Made by a program: the position numbers and the translations under genes. The notes under the pieces were generated by a model. That model saw only the letters and a program-made list of their open reading frames with translations. It did not search any database and was not told the DNA's origin. From assembly GCA_010084195.1 (NCBI GenBank), contig RGPS01000002.1, forward strand, positions 40,116-104,115: a DNA stretch of 64,000 nt, read 5' to 3'. The DNA comes from Terriglobia bacterium. Lineage in GTDB: Bacteria; Acidobacteriota; Terriglobia; Bryobacterales; Bryobacteraceae. Positions 30,486 to 39,353 of the stretch are shown one piece after another (the first letter of the stretch is position 1; each line of letters opens with the position of its first letter).

Positions 30486-30929
30486 ATGAAAAACTCCCCT
30501 GTGCTTCCCGTACGTATCCTGCTCTCCGACGACAACCAACACGGCCTTTTGGCCCGTAAGATGATACTCCAGGACCAGGGCCACGAAGTAGAAACGGCGC
30601 GCGGCGGTGAAAACGGCTGGCAGATCTTCGAACAGGGTTCGTTCGACATTGTCGTCACCGATTACCGCATGAAGCACATGGATGGGCTGGAGTTTATTCG
30701 GATGATTCGGGAGTCGGGTTCCATGGCGAGGGTAATCATGCTGTCCGGTTTTGCCAGCGCGCTCGGCATGACGCCACAGAGCACCGGGGCAGACGAAGTT
30801 ATCGCCAAGAGCAACAAGGAAGTGCCGGAACTGCTGCGGGCCGTCAGGAAGCTGTCACATCTGCCGGCAAAGCGTGGCCCAGGCTCAGCCGCCTCCACGG
30901 CCGTCCGTAAGAGTCGCAAAGCGGGCTAA
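30486..30929 (+). CDS. Single-domain response regulator (CheY-like receiver)
   Basis: 147 residues from ATG 30486; a TTG 15 bases upstream is the track start but lies within the promoter candidate. Acidic pocket ILLSDDN, phospho-acceptor in VVTDYRMKHMDGLEF, and a switch region MLSGFAS are standard. The Lys region reads VIAKSNKEVPE, so the usual Lys-Pro is Lys-Ser. A basic Ser/Ala-rich tail of about 25 residues replaces an output domain. It must act by protein contact. No kinase is adjacent. Its TAA overlaps the ATG of the GH3 gene by one base. Confidence 0.87.
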   Translation: MKNSPVLPVRILLSDDNQHGLLARKMILQDQGHEVETARGGENGWQIFEQGSFDIVVTDYRMKHMDGLEFIRMIRESGSMARVIMLSGFASALGMTPQSTGADEVIAKSNKEVPELLRAVRKLSHLPAKRGPGSAASTAVRKSRKAG

Positions 30930-32791
30930 TGGCCTCAGCGGCCCACCTTTCGGTGCTTTTCCTGACAGGGATCTCCCTGCTGGCGGCGGTTCCTGTAAAA
31001 CGCAACGTGCGCCCTGCCCCCAGGAAAACCAGCGCGACAAAGCAGAAGCAGGCTGTTGCCCGGCCCAGCCCGGCAAAGCCAATCCCACCCACCCCCGAGC
31101 AGGTGGCGGCCAAATGGATGGCTGATCTTTCCCCACGCGAACGCGCTGCGCAACTCATCGTTGTCCCTTTTAACGGCTTCACCTCAAAGACCCGACCGAA
31201 GGAGTACCGAACCCTGGTCCGGCTGGTGCAAAAAGAGCACATCGGCGGCCTGATCCTGATCAACGTCGTGAACGGGCGCGTCGCCGTAAAGCCGTCCCCC
31301 CGCGACGTGGCGAATTTCGCCAACCGCATGCAGGGTATGGCCAAAGTGCCCCTCCTCATCTCCGGGGATCTGGAACGGGGTGCCTCCATGCGCGTGGAAG
31401 CCACCACCGTCTTTCCCCACGCCATGGCTCTGACGGCTTCCCGCGACCCGGACACCGCCAGACGAGAAGGCGAAATTACTGCCCGCGAAGCCCGCGCCCT
31501 GGGTATCCAGTGGATATTTTTTCCCGATGCCGACGTAAACAACAACCCCGACAACCCGATCATCAATATTCGTTCGTTCGGTGAAAACCCGGACGACGTC
31601 TCCGCCATGGTCTCGGCCTTCATTGAAGGTGCCCACGCGGCTGCCCCGATCATGGTTACGGCGAAGCACTTCCCCGGCCATGGCGATACCGCTACCGACA
31701 CGCACATGAACATGGCGACGCTAAGCGGTGACCGGGCGCGTCTCGAAAAGGTTGAGTGGGCACCCTTCCGGGCCGCCATTCGAAGCGGCGTGGATTCGCT
31801 GATGTCCGCCCATATCTCAGTACCCTCCATCGACCCCTCAGGCAGCCCGGCAACCCTGTCCGCCAAACTGATGTCGGGGGTTCTCCGGGACGAAATGGGC
31901 TTCAAGGGCTTGCTGGTCACCGACGCCCTGGAAATGAAGGGCATCGCCAACGGCTTCTCCACGGGGGAGGCTGCAGTTCGTGCCGTCGAAGCAGGGGTGG
32001 ACGTTCTCCTGATGCCGCCGGACGCCGATGTCGCCCTCGATGCCCTGATGGCAGCAGTCAGAGACGGACGCCTGAAACAGGAGCGCCTCGACGACAGCGC
32101 CAGGCGAATTCTCGAAGCCAAGGCCCGCATTGGACTCGATGCCAACAAAATTGTCGATGTCCGGCGAATCCCCGCTTCGGTGAACACCAAAGAAAACAAC
32201 CTGGCCGCGCAGGAAATCAGCGACCGAAGCGTAACCCTGGTTCGCAATACGGGCAATCTGCTGCCGCTGGCTGACCCAAGGGGCACCACGTTTTTTATCC
32301 TGACGGAGAGTTCCCGCAGTCACGAGGGAAATGCCATGAAGGGCGAGATCAAGCGGCGCGCACCTGGCGCTCAGATCGAACTGTTGCATGCAGGAATGTC
32401 CGACACACAGCTCACGGCAGCCTGGGAACGCGCCCGTAACGCTCGCCAGTTCGTTGTCGCGGCGTTCTCTTCGGTCTCGGCCTACCGGGGGAATGTCGCC
32501 CTCAGCGGCAGCTACCCGCAACTAGTTCAGAACCTGGTGGCCACAAAAAAGCCGGTGGTACTGGTCGCCCTGGGAAACCCCTACCTGTTGCGCAGCTTCC
32601 CGGAGGTAGCAGCGTACCTGACCACCTACAGTACGGTCCCTCCGGCCGAAATCTCGGCTGCCCGCGCCCTGTTTGGGGATATCGCGGTGAACGGCAAGCT
32701 ACCCATAACCATTCCAGGCCAGGCTGCCTACATGGAAGGTATTTCCCTGCCCGGCCCGGCCCTCCGCACCGTAGTCGGCAGCAAGCCCTGA
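30929..32791 (+). CDS. Secreted glycoside hydrolase family 3 (beta-N-acetylhexosaminidase-like)
   Basis: 620 residues. A signal peptide (to about residue 20) is followed by a basic Pro/Lys-rich linker and then a GH3 barrel. KHFPGHGDTATDTH contains the Asp-His dyad peculiar to NagZ-type N-acetylglucosaminidases, and LLVTDALEMKGI holds the nucleophile Asp. A second alpha/beta domain follows (residues about 400-620, SVTLVRNTGNLLPL). Bacterial homologs trim GlcNAc from peptidoglycan or chitin fragments; being exported and two-domain it differs from cytosolic NagZ. The gene is translationally coupled to the response regulator (TAATG). Confidence 0.9.
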   Translation: MASAAHLSVLFLTGISLLAAVPVKRNVRPAPRKTSATKQKQAVARPSPAKPIPPTPEQVAAKWMADLSPRERAAQLIVVPFNGFTSKTRPKEYRTLVRLVQKEHIGGLILINVVNGRVAVKPSPRDVANFANRMQGMAKVPLLISGDLERGASMRVEATTVFPHAMALTASRDPDTARREGEITAREARALGIQWIFFPDADVNNNPDNPIINIRSFGENPDDVSAMVSAFIEGAHAAAPIMVTAKHFPGHGDTATDTHMNMATLSGDRARLEKVEWAPFRAAIRSGVDSLMSAHISVPSIDPSGSPATLSAKLMSGVLRDEMGFKGLLVTDALEMKGIANGFSTGEAAVRAVEAGVDVLLMPPDADVALDALMAAVRDGRLKQERLDDSARRILEAKARIGLDANKIVDVRRIPASVNTKENNLAAQEISDRSVTLVRNTGNLLPLADPRGTTFFILTESSRSHEGNAMKGEIKRRAPGAQIELLHAGMSDTQLTAAWERARNARQFVVAAFSSVSAYRGNVALSGSYPQLVQNLVATKKPVVLVALGNPYLLRSFPEVAAYLTTYSTVPPAEISAARALFGDIAVNGKLPITIPGQAAYMEGISLPGPALRTVVGSKP

Positions 32792-32829
32792 CAGAACAGT
32801 TCGCAAGCGGTATCTTGTTAAGGACCACC

Positions 32830-35139
32830 ATGTCCCGCAGATCCCTTTTCTTTTTCGCCCTTTTGACGGCTCCCGCCGCCTTCGCACAAGCTCACGACGC
32901 CAATGCCGCCGCGCTGGCTGAGGGGCAGCAAGTCTTCGCCGCCAACTGCGCAGCGTGCCACGGCTGGGACGCCAAAGGTGCACGCGGCCCGGACCTGACC
33001 AGCGGGACCTGGCGGCACGGCAGCACCGCCGCCCAAATCGCAAAGAATATCCACGACGGCATCCCTGGAACAGGTATGCCCGCTTTCCCGCTGAAAGACA
33101 ATCAACCCCGGCTCATCGCCGATTGGCTCATCTCTCAGGTGCGGGGGGTGGACGAAAAAGCCACCGGCGATCCGGTCGCCGGAAAATCGCTCTTCTACGG
33201 TTCTGGTGGCTGCTCGGGCTGCCACGCCATCCAGGGTTCCGGCTCTGGTTTTGCTCCCGATCTCACCGGCATTGGCGACCAGCGTTCCGTGCGCGACCTG
33301 ACCGGACAAATCACCGTGCCCGGGGAGCGACCGCGCGGGGGCAATCGCGGAGCCGAAGTGACCACCCATGATGGCCGGAAAATCAGAGGCCTCATCGTAG
33401 TCGACAACACCTACTCCCTCTTCCTGCGGGATCGCGCCGAGAAACTGCACCTGCTGGCCAAGGCCGACATCAAGTCACGGCAGGACCTGAAAACGCTGAT
33501 GCCTCGCGCCGCCCTGACCGGGGCTCAGATCAACGACCTGGTGGCCTTCCTGAAGGCCCCGGGCGAGATCACCCCGGACCTCTCCAAATGGACCCCGTCT
33601 GCGGACTTCAACGTCACCTGGGAGCGCCTGAAGAACTCGAAGGCCGAACCCCAAAACTGGCTCCACTATTGGGGCGATCTGCAGGGAACCCACGCCACCA
33701 CCCTGAAGAGCATCACGCCCGCCAATGTCAGCAAACTGGCCGCCCAGTGGACCTTCCAGTTCGGCGGCCCCGGCGTGGAGAATACGCCCATCGTGGCGGA
33801 TGGCCTCATGTTTGTAACCGGCCCTCGCGACAACGCGGCGGCGCTGGACGCCCGCACCGGCACCCCTGTCTGGCGCTATCGTCGTCCCCTGCCCGAATAC
33901 CACGCCAACTGCACGGTATCCACCAACAGAGGCTTCGCCCTGCTGGGCGACCGTCTGTATCTGGGTACCCTCGACGCTCATCTCGTGGCCCTGGACGCGA
34001 AGACCGGCCGCGTTATCTATGACATCGCGGTCGATGACTACAAGAAGGGTTTCTCCATCACCCATGCGCCTCTGGTGGTGGGTGACAAGATCATTGTCGG
34101 GGTCACCGCCGGCGAATGCGCGCTCTACGGTTTTCTGGACGCCTATGATGCAAAAACCGGGAAACGCCTGTGGCGGACACATGCCGTAGCGCAACCTGGC
34201 GATCCCAACCGCGCCACCTGGTCCGGCAAGTCCGCCGAAACCGGCGGGGGCCCGACGTGGATGACAGGAACCTACGATCCCGATACCGACACCATCTACT
34301 GGGGCACCGGTAACCCCTCCCCCGACTACGAGGGCGGCACCCGCCTCGGCGACAATCTCTACACCGATTCCATGCTGGCGCTCGACCCCGCCACCGGCAA
34401 GATGAAATGGTACTTCCAGTTCACGCCCCATGACACGCATGACTGGGATTCCAGCGAAACCCCGGTTCTGGTGGATGCCACCTTCCGCGGCAAGCCCCGA
34501 AAACTCATGCTTCATGCCGACCGCAACGGTTTCTACTACGTTCTCGATCGGGTTACCGGCGAGTTTTTGCTGGGTAAGGCCTTCGCGCGCCAGACATGGG
34601 CAAAGGGACTGGACGACAAAGGTCGTCCCCAGGTAATCCCCAACACCGATCCGACCCCGGAAGGTAATTATGTCTGCCCCGACGCGACCGGTGCCACCAA
34701 CTGGAACGCGCCCTCATATGACCCGCTCACGAAACTCTTCTTCGTGGGAGCCCGCGACTCCTGTGCCACCTACAAGAGCGTGGTGAGGACGCCGGACCCG
34801 GGACGACCCTACACGGGGACCGGCGACCAGCAGGATGAGTCGGTGGGGGGCAAGGGCATTATCACCGCAATTGATCCGCTGACCGGCGACATCCGCTGGA
34901 AGTACACTCTCGAGGCTGGCTCCGCGTCAGCCGGCGTGCTGTCCACTGCCAGTGGCGTGCTCTTCTCAGCCTCCAAAGAGGGCTTCCTGCTGGCCCTCGA
35001 TTCCCGCACCGGAAAGCTGCTTTGGAAGTACCAGACCGGCGCTGAAATCCGCAGTTCGCCCATGTCCTTTGCGATCAACGGCAAGCAATATGTGGCCATC
35101 GCCAACGACTCAGCTCTAACGGTCTTCGCCCTGCCCTAA
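32830..35139 (+). CDS. Diheme cytochrome c / PQQ-dependent dehydrogenase fusion
   Basis: 769 residues from ATG 32830 (AAGGA 6-10 bases upstream). Signal peptide to FAQA. Two cytochrome-c domains come first: CAACHGW near residue 42 and CSGCHAIQG near residue 130, each with downstream Met ligands possible. From about residue 280 an eight-bladed quinoprotein beta-propeller begins (LHYWGDLQGTHATTLKSITP) with several tryptophan docking motifs such as AYDAKTGKRLW and ALDPATGKMKWYFQFTPHD. The cytochrome domains precede the propeller, whereas quinohemoprotein alcohol dehydrogenases have theirs at the C-terminus. It should oxidise an alcohol or sugar in the periplasm and hand electrons to c-type cytochromes. 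The substrate is unknown. Confidence 0.87.
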   Translation: MSRRSLFFFALLTAPAAFAQAHDANAAALAEGQQVFAANCAACHGWDAKGARGPDLTSGTWRHGSTAAQIAKNIHDGIPGTGMPAFPLKDNQPRLIADWLISQVRGVDEKATGDPVAGKSLFYGSGGCSGCHAIQGSGSGFAPDLTGIGDQRSVRDLTGQITVPGERPRGGNRGAEVTTHDGRKIRGLIVVDNTYSLFLRDRAEKLHLLAKADIKSRQDLKTLMPRAALTGAQINDLVAFLKAPGEITPDLSKWTPSADFNVTWERLKNSKAEPQNWLHYWGDLQGTHATTLKSITPANVSKLAAQWTFQFGGPGVENTPIVADGLMFVTGPRDNAAALDARTGTPVWRYRRPLPEYHANCTVSTNRGFALLGDRLYLGTLDAHLVALDAKTGRVIYDIAVDDYKKGFSITHAPLVVGDKIIVGVTAGECALYGFLDAYDAKTGKRLWRTHAVAQPGDPNRATWSGKSAETGGGPTWMTGTYDPDTDTIYWGTGNPSPDYEGGTRLGDNLYTDSMLALDPATGKMKWYFQFTPHDTHDWDSSETPVLVDATFRGKPRKLMLHADRNGFYYVLDRVTGEFLLGKAFARQTWAKGLDDKGRPQVIPNTDPTPEGNYVCPDATGATNWNAPSYDPLTKLFFVGARDSCATYKSVVRTPDPGRPYTGTGDQQDESVGGKGIITAIDPLTGDIRWKYTLEAGSASAGVLSTASGVLFSASKEGFLLALDSRTGKLLWKYQTGAEIRSSPMSFAINGKQYVAIANDSALTVFALP

Positions 35140-35245
35140 CCCGGCACAGCCGCAACCAAACCAGGCGGAAACGAGCAGGCTCCGGAATCGGTAGCGGGAG
35201 AACGGCGAAGACAAAACTGCCCTTTTTAGAACATTTTCACAGTGG

Positions 35246-35270
35246 GGCAGGTTGGCAACCCGCCTCTTGC
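35246..35270. repeat. Dispersed intergenic repeat, copy 1
   Basis: A 25-base string shared exactly with 51440-51464. Its core GGCAGGTTGGCAACCCGCC is a near-perfect palindrome (GGC and GGTTG arms, one mismatch). Both copies are preceded within 10-20 bases by TTTTCACA and followed by TCACA, and both lie just downstream of gene ends. Confidence 0.7.
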
Positions 35271-35272
35271 TC

Positions 35273-36709
35273 TCACAGTAGTAGATTCTTCTGTAGCTTG
35301 CCCATCGCGTTCCGGGGGAGTTTCTCCACCACCACAAACTCCCGCGGAACCTTAAACGAAGCCAGTTTCTCACGACAGAGAGCCGCCAGTTCCGCAACTT
35401 CGACCGGAGCCAAAAGCGCCACATAAGCCACAGGCACCTCGCCACGCATCTTATCCGGACGTGCCACAACGGCAGCTTCAGCCACAGCACTGTGTTCCTG
35501 CAAAAACTCCTCAATCTCCCGAGGGTAAATATTGAAGCCCCCTGAGATGATCAGGTCACTTTTCCTGCCACACAGCGTAAAGTAGCCATCTGCTGAAATC
35601 GTGCCCAGGTCGCCGGTACGGAACCATCCCTCCACAAAGGCGTCTTTGGTAGCTTCCGGTCTTCCCCAGTATCCGGCGAAGATGTTCGGCCCCTTCAGAT
35701 AGACCTCGCCCGTCTCGCCCTGTGCCACAGGCTCCAGCGCCGGACCCATCAGCTTGGCCGAGATACCAGGCAAGGGGAAACCAATCGTCCCTGCCCGCCG
35801 CTCCCCCCAATAGGGATTGCTGATGTTCATGATCGTCTCACTCATCCCGTAGCGTTCCAGGATGCGGTGCCCAAACAACGCTTCGAACTCCTCAAAGACC
35901 TGCGCCGGCAAAGGGGCCGAACCCGATACGAATAACCGCATGAACCCACCGATTTCCTGGGCGACATCCTTAGTAAATCCGAGGAGACGAACGTAAACCG
36001 TCGGCACCCCAAAGAACAACGTGGGCCGAAATTCGACGAAGACATCGGCAGCCGTCTGGTGCTCAAACCTCTCCAGCAGGCGCATCCGGCAGCCACTCGC
36101 CAGCCAGCAGTGCAGGCCATTGCCCAGACCATGAACATGGAACAGCGGGAGCGCCAGCAGGAAGCGATCCGACTCCCGAATCTCCCAGCAGGCCAGCAGA
36201 TTCACCGCGTTGGCGGAAAAATTGTTGTGCGTCAGGACTGCTCCCTTGGCAGTCCCCGTGGTCCCTGACGTATAGATGATGCCCGCCGGCGCGTCGCCAT
36301 CCAGAACGACACCGGGTCGCAATTCCGATAGCCCCGCAGCTTCAGCTACAAGGTCGGCAGGTCGCCAAATCTCGGCACTGACCACCAGGTCCGCATCCGT
36401 AACCAGCGCCCGAGGCGCCGCGTCGGCCAGGATATGAGCCATTTCCCGTTCCCGGTAGAGGATATTGATGGGAACGAAAATGACGCCGAGCTTGACGCAG
36501 GCCAGATACAGGTCGATCATCTCGACCGAATTGACCAGGTAAACGCAGAGGCGGTCTCCGGTTCCCATGCCTCGGGCCACCAGAGCGTGCGCCAGGCGAT
36601 TACTGCGCGACTCGATCTCTCCAAACGTGAATTCCCTGCCCTGGAACTCAAGCGCCACCTTGTCCCGGCGGCCGATCAACGATGAATCAAACAGATTGCT
36701 GAGGTTCAA
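35273..36709 (-). CDS. AMP-forming acyl-CoA synthetase (malonyl-CoA/fatty-acyl-CoA synthetase-like)
   Basis: 478 residues. The P-loop YTSGTTGTAKGAVLTH, then ERYGMSETIM, GWFRTGDLG, the hinge GRKSDLIISGG and the catalytic Lys in RNAMGKLQK near the end complete the ANL-superfamily set. Size and the short N-terminus resemble malonyl-CoA synthetase (MatB/ACSF3) as much as medium-chain acyl-CoA ligases. The reaction forms an acyl-adenylate, then the CoA thioester, in the cytoplasm. The start is a TTG with no strong ribosome site. The sugar isomerase gene lies just upstream on the same strand with a 24-base gap, but no shared pathway is evident. Confidence 0.88.
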   Translation of the reverse strand: MNLSNLFDSSLIGRRDKVALEFQGREFTFGEIESRSNRLAHALVARGMGTGDRLCVYLVNSVEMIDLYLACVKLGVIFVPINILYREREMAHILADAAPRALVTDADLVVSAEIWRPADLVAEAAGLSELRPGVVLDGDAPAGIIYTSGTTGTAKGAVLTHNNFSANAVNLLACWEIRESDRFLLALPLFHVHGLGNGLHCWLASGCRMRLLERFEHQTAADVFVEFRPTLFFGVPTVYVRLLGFTKDVAQEIGGFMRLFVSGSAPLPAQVFEEFEALFGHRILERYGMSETIMNISNPYWGERRAGTIGFPLPGISAKLMGPALEPVAQGETGEVYLKGPNIFAGYWGRPEATKDAFVEGWFRTGDLGTISADGYFTLCGRKSDLIISGGFNIYPREIEEFLQEHSAVAEAAVVARPDKMRGEVPVAYVALLAPVEVAELAALCREKLASFKVPREFVVVEKLPRNAMGKLQKNLLL

Positions 36710-36733
36710 AGCACCACTATAGTACCGGACAGG

Positions 36734-37645
36734 TCAGACAAGGCCCAGAATGCGGTCCAGTTGTTCCGCAACCTTCACGAGGTGCTCAGGCTCCCGCGCC
36801 GCTTCATAACCGATCTCAGGGGACAGGAAGCCCCTGTACCCGGTCTCCACCAGCGCCTTCATCACGGCAGCGAAGTTGACATCCCCCTCCAGCAGCGGAA
36901 CAAAGCGGCCCTGCTCTGAACGCGCAGACAGCTTGTAGTCCTTTACGTGGACACGACGAATCCGGGGCCCCAGAGTCCGGACCCAATCCTCCGGGAACCC
37001 ATACTGCATCACATTGCCCATATCGAAATGAGCAGCCAGCCAGGGATTGGCAAACTGATCCACGAACGTCCGCATCTCCAGAGGACTGACCAGGAACTTG
37101 TTCCAGACATTCTCCACCGTCAGCACGACCTTGTTCGCAGCCGCCGAGGGAAGACACTTCGTCAGTTCCTCCACAAACCGCTTCCAGGTCTCCTCGTACC
37201 CCACGAACTGCCCACCCACCGGACCAACCCGCCCCGGAACCAGCAGCAGCGCCCCACAGTCCAGTCTCGCCGCAATCTCGGTCGCCCGGCGAACGTCGTC
37301 TACACCCTGCCCCCGAACGGTTCCATCGGGGCTGTTCAGCGGATGCTGCCCCAGCGGTTGCGAAACCCAGAGGCTGGTCAGTGCAATTCCCGCACTGTTC
37401 GCCGTGCTTTTGATGTCAGCGAGCGCAGCAGCCGATGCCTCCATAGGAATATCCACCCCCAGGCGCAGTTCCATGGCGTCAAACCGCGCGGCTTTTGCCT
37501 TGCGGAACATGGCAGGCAGGTCCGTGCCTGGAGGAAAGATCACGGAACAGATACTGCGCGTAAACCGTCCGGGGGCCTGTTGGGAAAATGCCGGAGCAGC
37601 CGTGGCAGCGCCCATCGCACAAAGGAGATGTCTTCGGGAAATCAT
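36734..37645 (-). CDS. Tat-exported sugar phosphate isomerase/epimerase-like TIM-barrel protein
   Basis: 303 residues from the ATG opening MISRRHLLCAMGAATAAPAF, a twin-arginine signal, so it is folded before export; the 26 extra track residues are dropped because the Tat signal must be N-terminal. The mature part is a xylose-isomerase-like TIM barrel (AP-endonuclease-2 superfamily) with LTVENVW, HFDMGNVM (metal-binding His-Asp) and IRRVHVKDYK, ending with FLSPEIGYEA. Homologs isomerise or epimerise sugars and inositols. Starts divergently from the mini-amidohydrolase, with 52 bases between starts. Confidence 0.85.
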   Translation of the reverse strand: MISRRHLLCAMGAATAAPAFSQQAPGRFTRSICSVIFPPGTDLPAMFRKAKAARFDAMELRLGVDIPMEASAAALADIKSTANSAGIALTSLWVSQPLGQHPLNSPDGTVRGQGVDDVRRATEIAARLDCGALLLVPGRVGPVGGQFVGYEETWKRFVEELTKCLPSAAANKVVLTVENVWNKFLVSPLEMRTFVDQFANPWLAAHFDMGNVMQYGFPEDWVRTLGPRIRRVHVKDYKLSARSEQGRFVPLLEGDVNFAAVMKALVETGYRGFLSPEIGYEAAREPEHLVKVAEQLDRILGLV

Positions 37646-37697
37646 CACGCAGTTCAGCATAGCTGGCCGGAGCCCTCGTGCGATACTGCGATTTCCA

Positions 37698-38066
37698 GTG
37701 CTCAGAAATCTCCTTGTCATCATTGCCGCAGTGGCTCTTGCCGGTTGTCAGGAATCGCAGTATCAGGAATCGAAAATCCGGGTCCTGATCGGCGCGACGC
37801 TGATCACCTCCCCCGGTGCCCCACCCAGGGAAGACACCATCCTTGTCATCGTCGGCAACACGATCCGCGGCATAGGCTCCCGCAGTGACATGCCCGTCCC
37901 CCAAAACTCAGAACGTGTCGACCTGCAGGGGAAGTGGGTCGTGTCGGCAGGAGAAACAGCGGTTGCAGAAGGCCAGCCAGCCAGCCTCAACGTTCTGGAC
38001 CACCCTCCCTCCGGCGGCGACGAAAAACCAGTGCGCCGAATGGTGGCCGGCAACTGGCTGCAATAG
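37698..38066 (+). CDS. Lipoprotein resembling an amidohydrolase without its catalytic barrel
   Basis: 122 residues from a GTG start; the track ORF begins much earlier through the antisense strand of the isomerase. Residues 1-17 (VLRNLLVIIAAVALAGC) form a lipobox, so the product is membrane-anchored. Then RVLIGATLITSPGAPPREDTILVIVGNTIRGIG and VDLQGKWVVSAG match the N-terminal beta-sandwich of imidazolonepropionase/dipeptidase-type amidohydrolases. It jumps straight to ETAVAEGQPASLNVLDHPP and VRRMVAGNWLQ, the C-terminal strand pair (usually GxIxxGkxADlvvld). The entire TIM barrel of about 250-300 residues, with all metal ligands, is absent. It cannot be a hydrolase as it stands. Confidence 0.6.
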   Translation: MLRNLLVIIAAVALAGCQESQYQESKIRVLIGATLITSPGAPPREDTILVIVGNTIRGIGSRSDMPVPQNSERVDLQGKWVVSAGETAVAEGQPASLNVLDHPPSGGDEKPVRRMVAGNWLQ

Positions 38067-38123
38067 CCAACTATTCGCTGAACCTGTGGCACGGTCCCTG
38101 CGTAATACCCTTGCAAGGAACCT

Positions 38124-39086
38124 ATGCGCCTCACCTCGTTACTTGCCGCCCCGCTCTTTGCCACCTCTCTGTTTCTGACCGGCTGTATCGGAATCGACTT
38201 CGACCACGGCTCGTCTGACAAGTACCAGGAAGACTTCCACTTCAGCTACGATCTGCAGCCGAACGGCCAGCTTGTCGCCGAGACCTTCAATGGCAAGGTG
38301 GAGATCATTGGTTGGGATGAGAATAAAGTCGACATTAGCGGGACGAAATACGGCTCCACCGAACGGCTCCGGGACGCCATCAAAATAGAGACCCACAACT
38401 CCCCCTCTTCAGTGGAAGTCCGCGCCGTCCACCCCTCCGGTTCCACAGGCAACTCGGGTGCGAGGATGACCATCAAGGTCCCCAAACAGGCGGTAGTGGA
38501 ACGCGTCACCTCCAGCAACGGAGCGATTCGGATTGAACATGTGGGCGCTATCTCACACGTGAAGACTTCCAATGGCACCATTCGGGTTACCGACGCCTCC
38601 GGCGATCTCGATGCGCGCACTTCTAATGCCCAAATTGAGGTGGAGCGCTTCAACGGCAGCCTGTCAGCCAGAAGCTCCAACGGCAGGATTCGCGCCGAAG
38701 GAGTCACCGGCAAATGCGACGTGGAAACCTCCAACGCCTCCATTGACGTCCGCATGGACCGCGCTACCGCAGCTCCCATTCGCCTCACCACCGCCAACGG
38801 TGCCATCGAACTCGCCCTCGACAAAGCCCCGAAAAGTGACATCCACGCCCAATCCAGCAACGGCGCTATTACGCTGAAAATGCCTGGCGACACTGCTGCC
38901 CACATAACAGCGGATACCTCCAATTCATCCATTTCGAGCGAGTTCGACATCCTCACCACCACCAACGGCAATCGGGTCAAGAACGACCACCTGAACGGCA
39001 CCCTCGGCAATGGTGGACCGGCCATTGACCTCGAAACCCGCAACGGCAGCATCCGAATCCTGAAGACCACCGGCACCAGTAACTAA
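38124..39086 (+). CDS. DUF4097-type lipoprotein with beta-helical repeats
   Basis: 320 residues. Lipobox at FLTGC (about residue 21). After residue 70 the sequence is built from repeats of about 20 residues with SNGxI/TSNxxI at the turn (SSNGAIRIEHV, TSNGTIRVTDA, TSNAQIEVERF, SSNGRIRAEGV, TANGAIELAL and so on), the right-handed beta-helix pattern of DUF4097 proteins. No catalytic residue is apparent. Such proteins are often encoded with sensors or anti-sigma factors, but here the neighbour is a kinase cassette 267 bases on. Function unknown; a surface or periplasmic binding role is inferred from the fold. Confidence 0.82.
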   Translation: MRLTSLLAAPLFATSLFLTGCIGIDFDHGSSDKYQEDFHFSYDLQPNGQLVAETFNGKVEIIGWDENKVDISGTKYGSTERLRDAIKIETHNSPSSVEVRAVHPSGSTGNSGARMTIKVPKQAVVERVTSSNGAIRIEHVGAISHVKTSNGTIRVTDASGDLDARTSNAQIEVERFNGSLSARSSNGRIRAEGVTGKCDVETSNASIDVRMDRATAAPIRLTTANGAIELALDKAPKSDIHAQSSNGAITLKMPGDTAAHITADTSNSSISSEFDILTTTNGNRVKNDHLNGTLGNGGPAIDLETRNGSIRILKTTGTSN

Positions 39087-39353
39087 ACCGTTTTCACAAG
39101 CTGCATATCCGCTTAACTCAGGTTTCACAATTACTGTGGTCCCGGATATGGGGCCAGGCTGGCACCCTGTGGGTCCGGGAGCGTGGTCAGCGCAGCGGAA
39201 AGATGGCCTGACGGACTTCCCCTGGTGCCCGAAAGCAGCGCCACCACGCCCGCCCCTCCCTGCCCACACTGGCCTCGAGCCCTTCCCTTGCGGTATGGTA
39301 TCCGTGAATGGTCCGGTTCTCCAGTTGGATACAAAATTGCTCAGTGAAGCCCA
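39087..39353. other. Intergenic region with repeat-like sequence
   Basis: 267 bases without a convincing gene. It contains TTTCACAATTACTGTGG (39123-39139), whose 12-base core CACAATTACTGT recurs at 52957-52968, and a G+C-rich stretch GGGGCCAGGCTGGCACCC nearby. No sigma-70 promoter with a good -35 and -10 pair was seen before the kinase gene. Confidence 0.5.

Noticed and set aside
30844-32289. 481-residue minus-strand ORF over the GH3 gene
   Set aside because: Arg/Ser-rich text typical of an antisense frame in G+C-rich DNA; the sense gene has clear GH3 motifs and operon coupling.
38246-39076. 276-residue minus-strand ORF over the DUF4097 gene
   Set aside because: Repeats on the sense strand explain the open antisense frame; no motif in the antisense protein.
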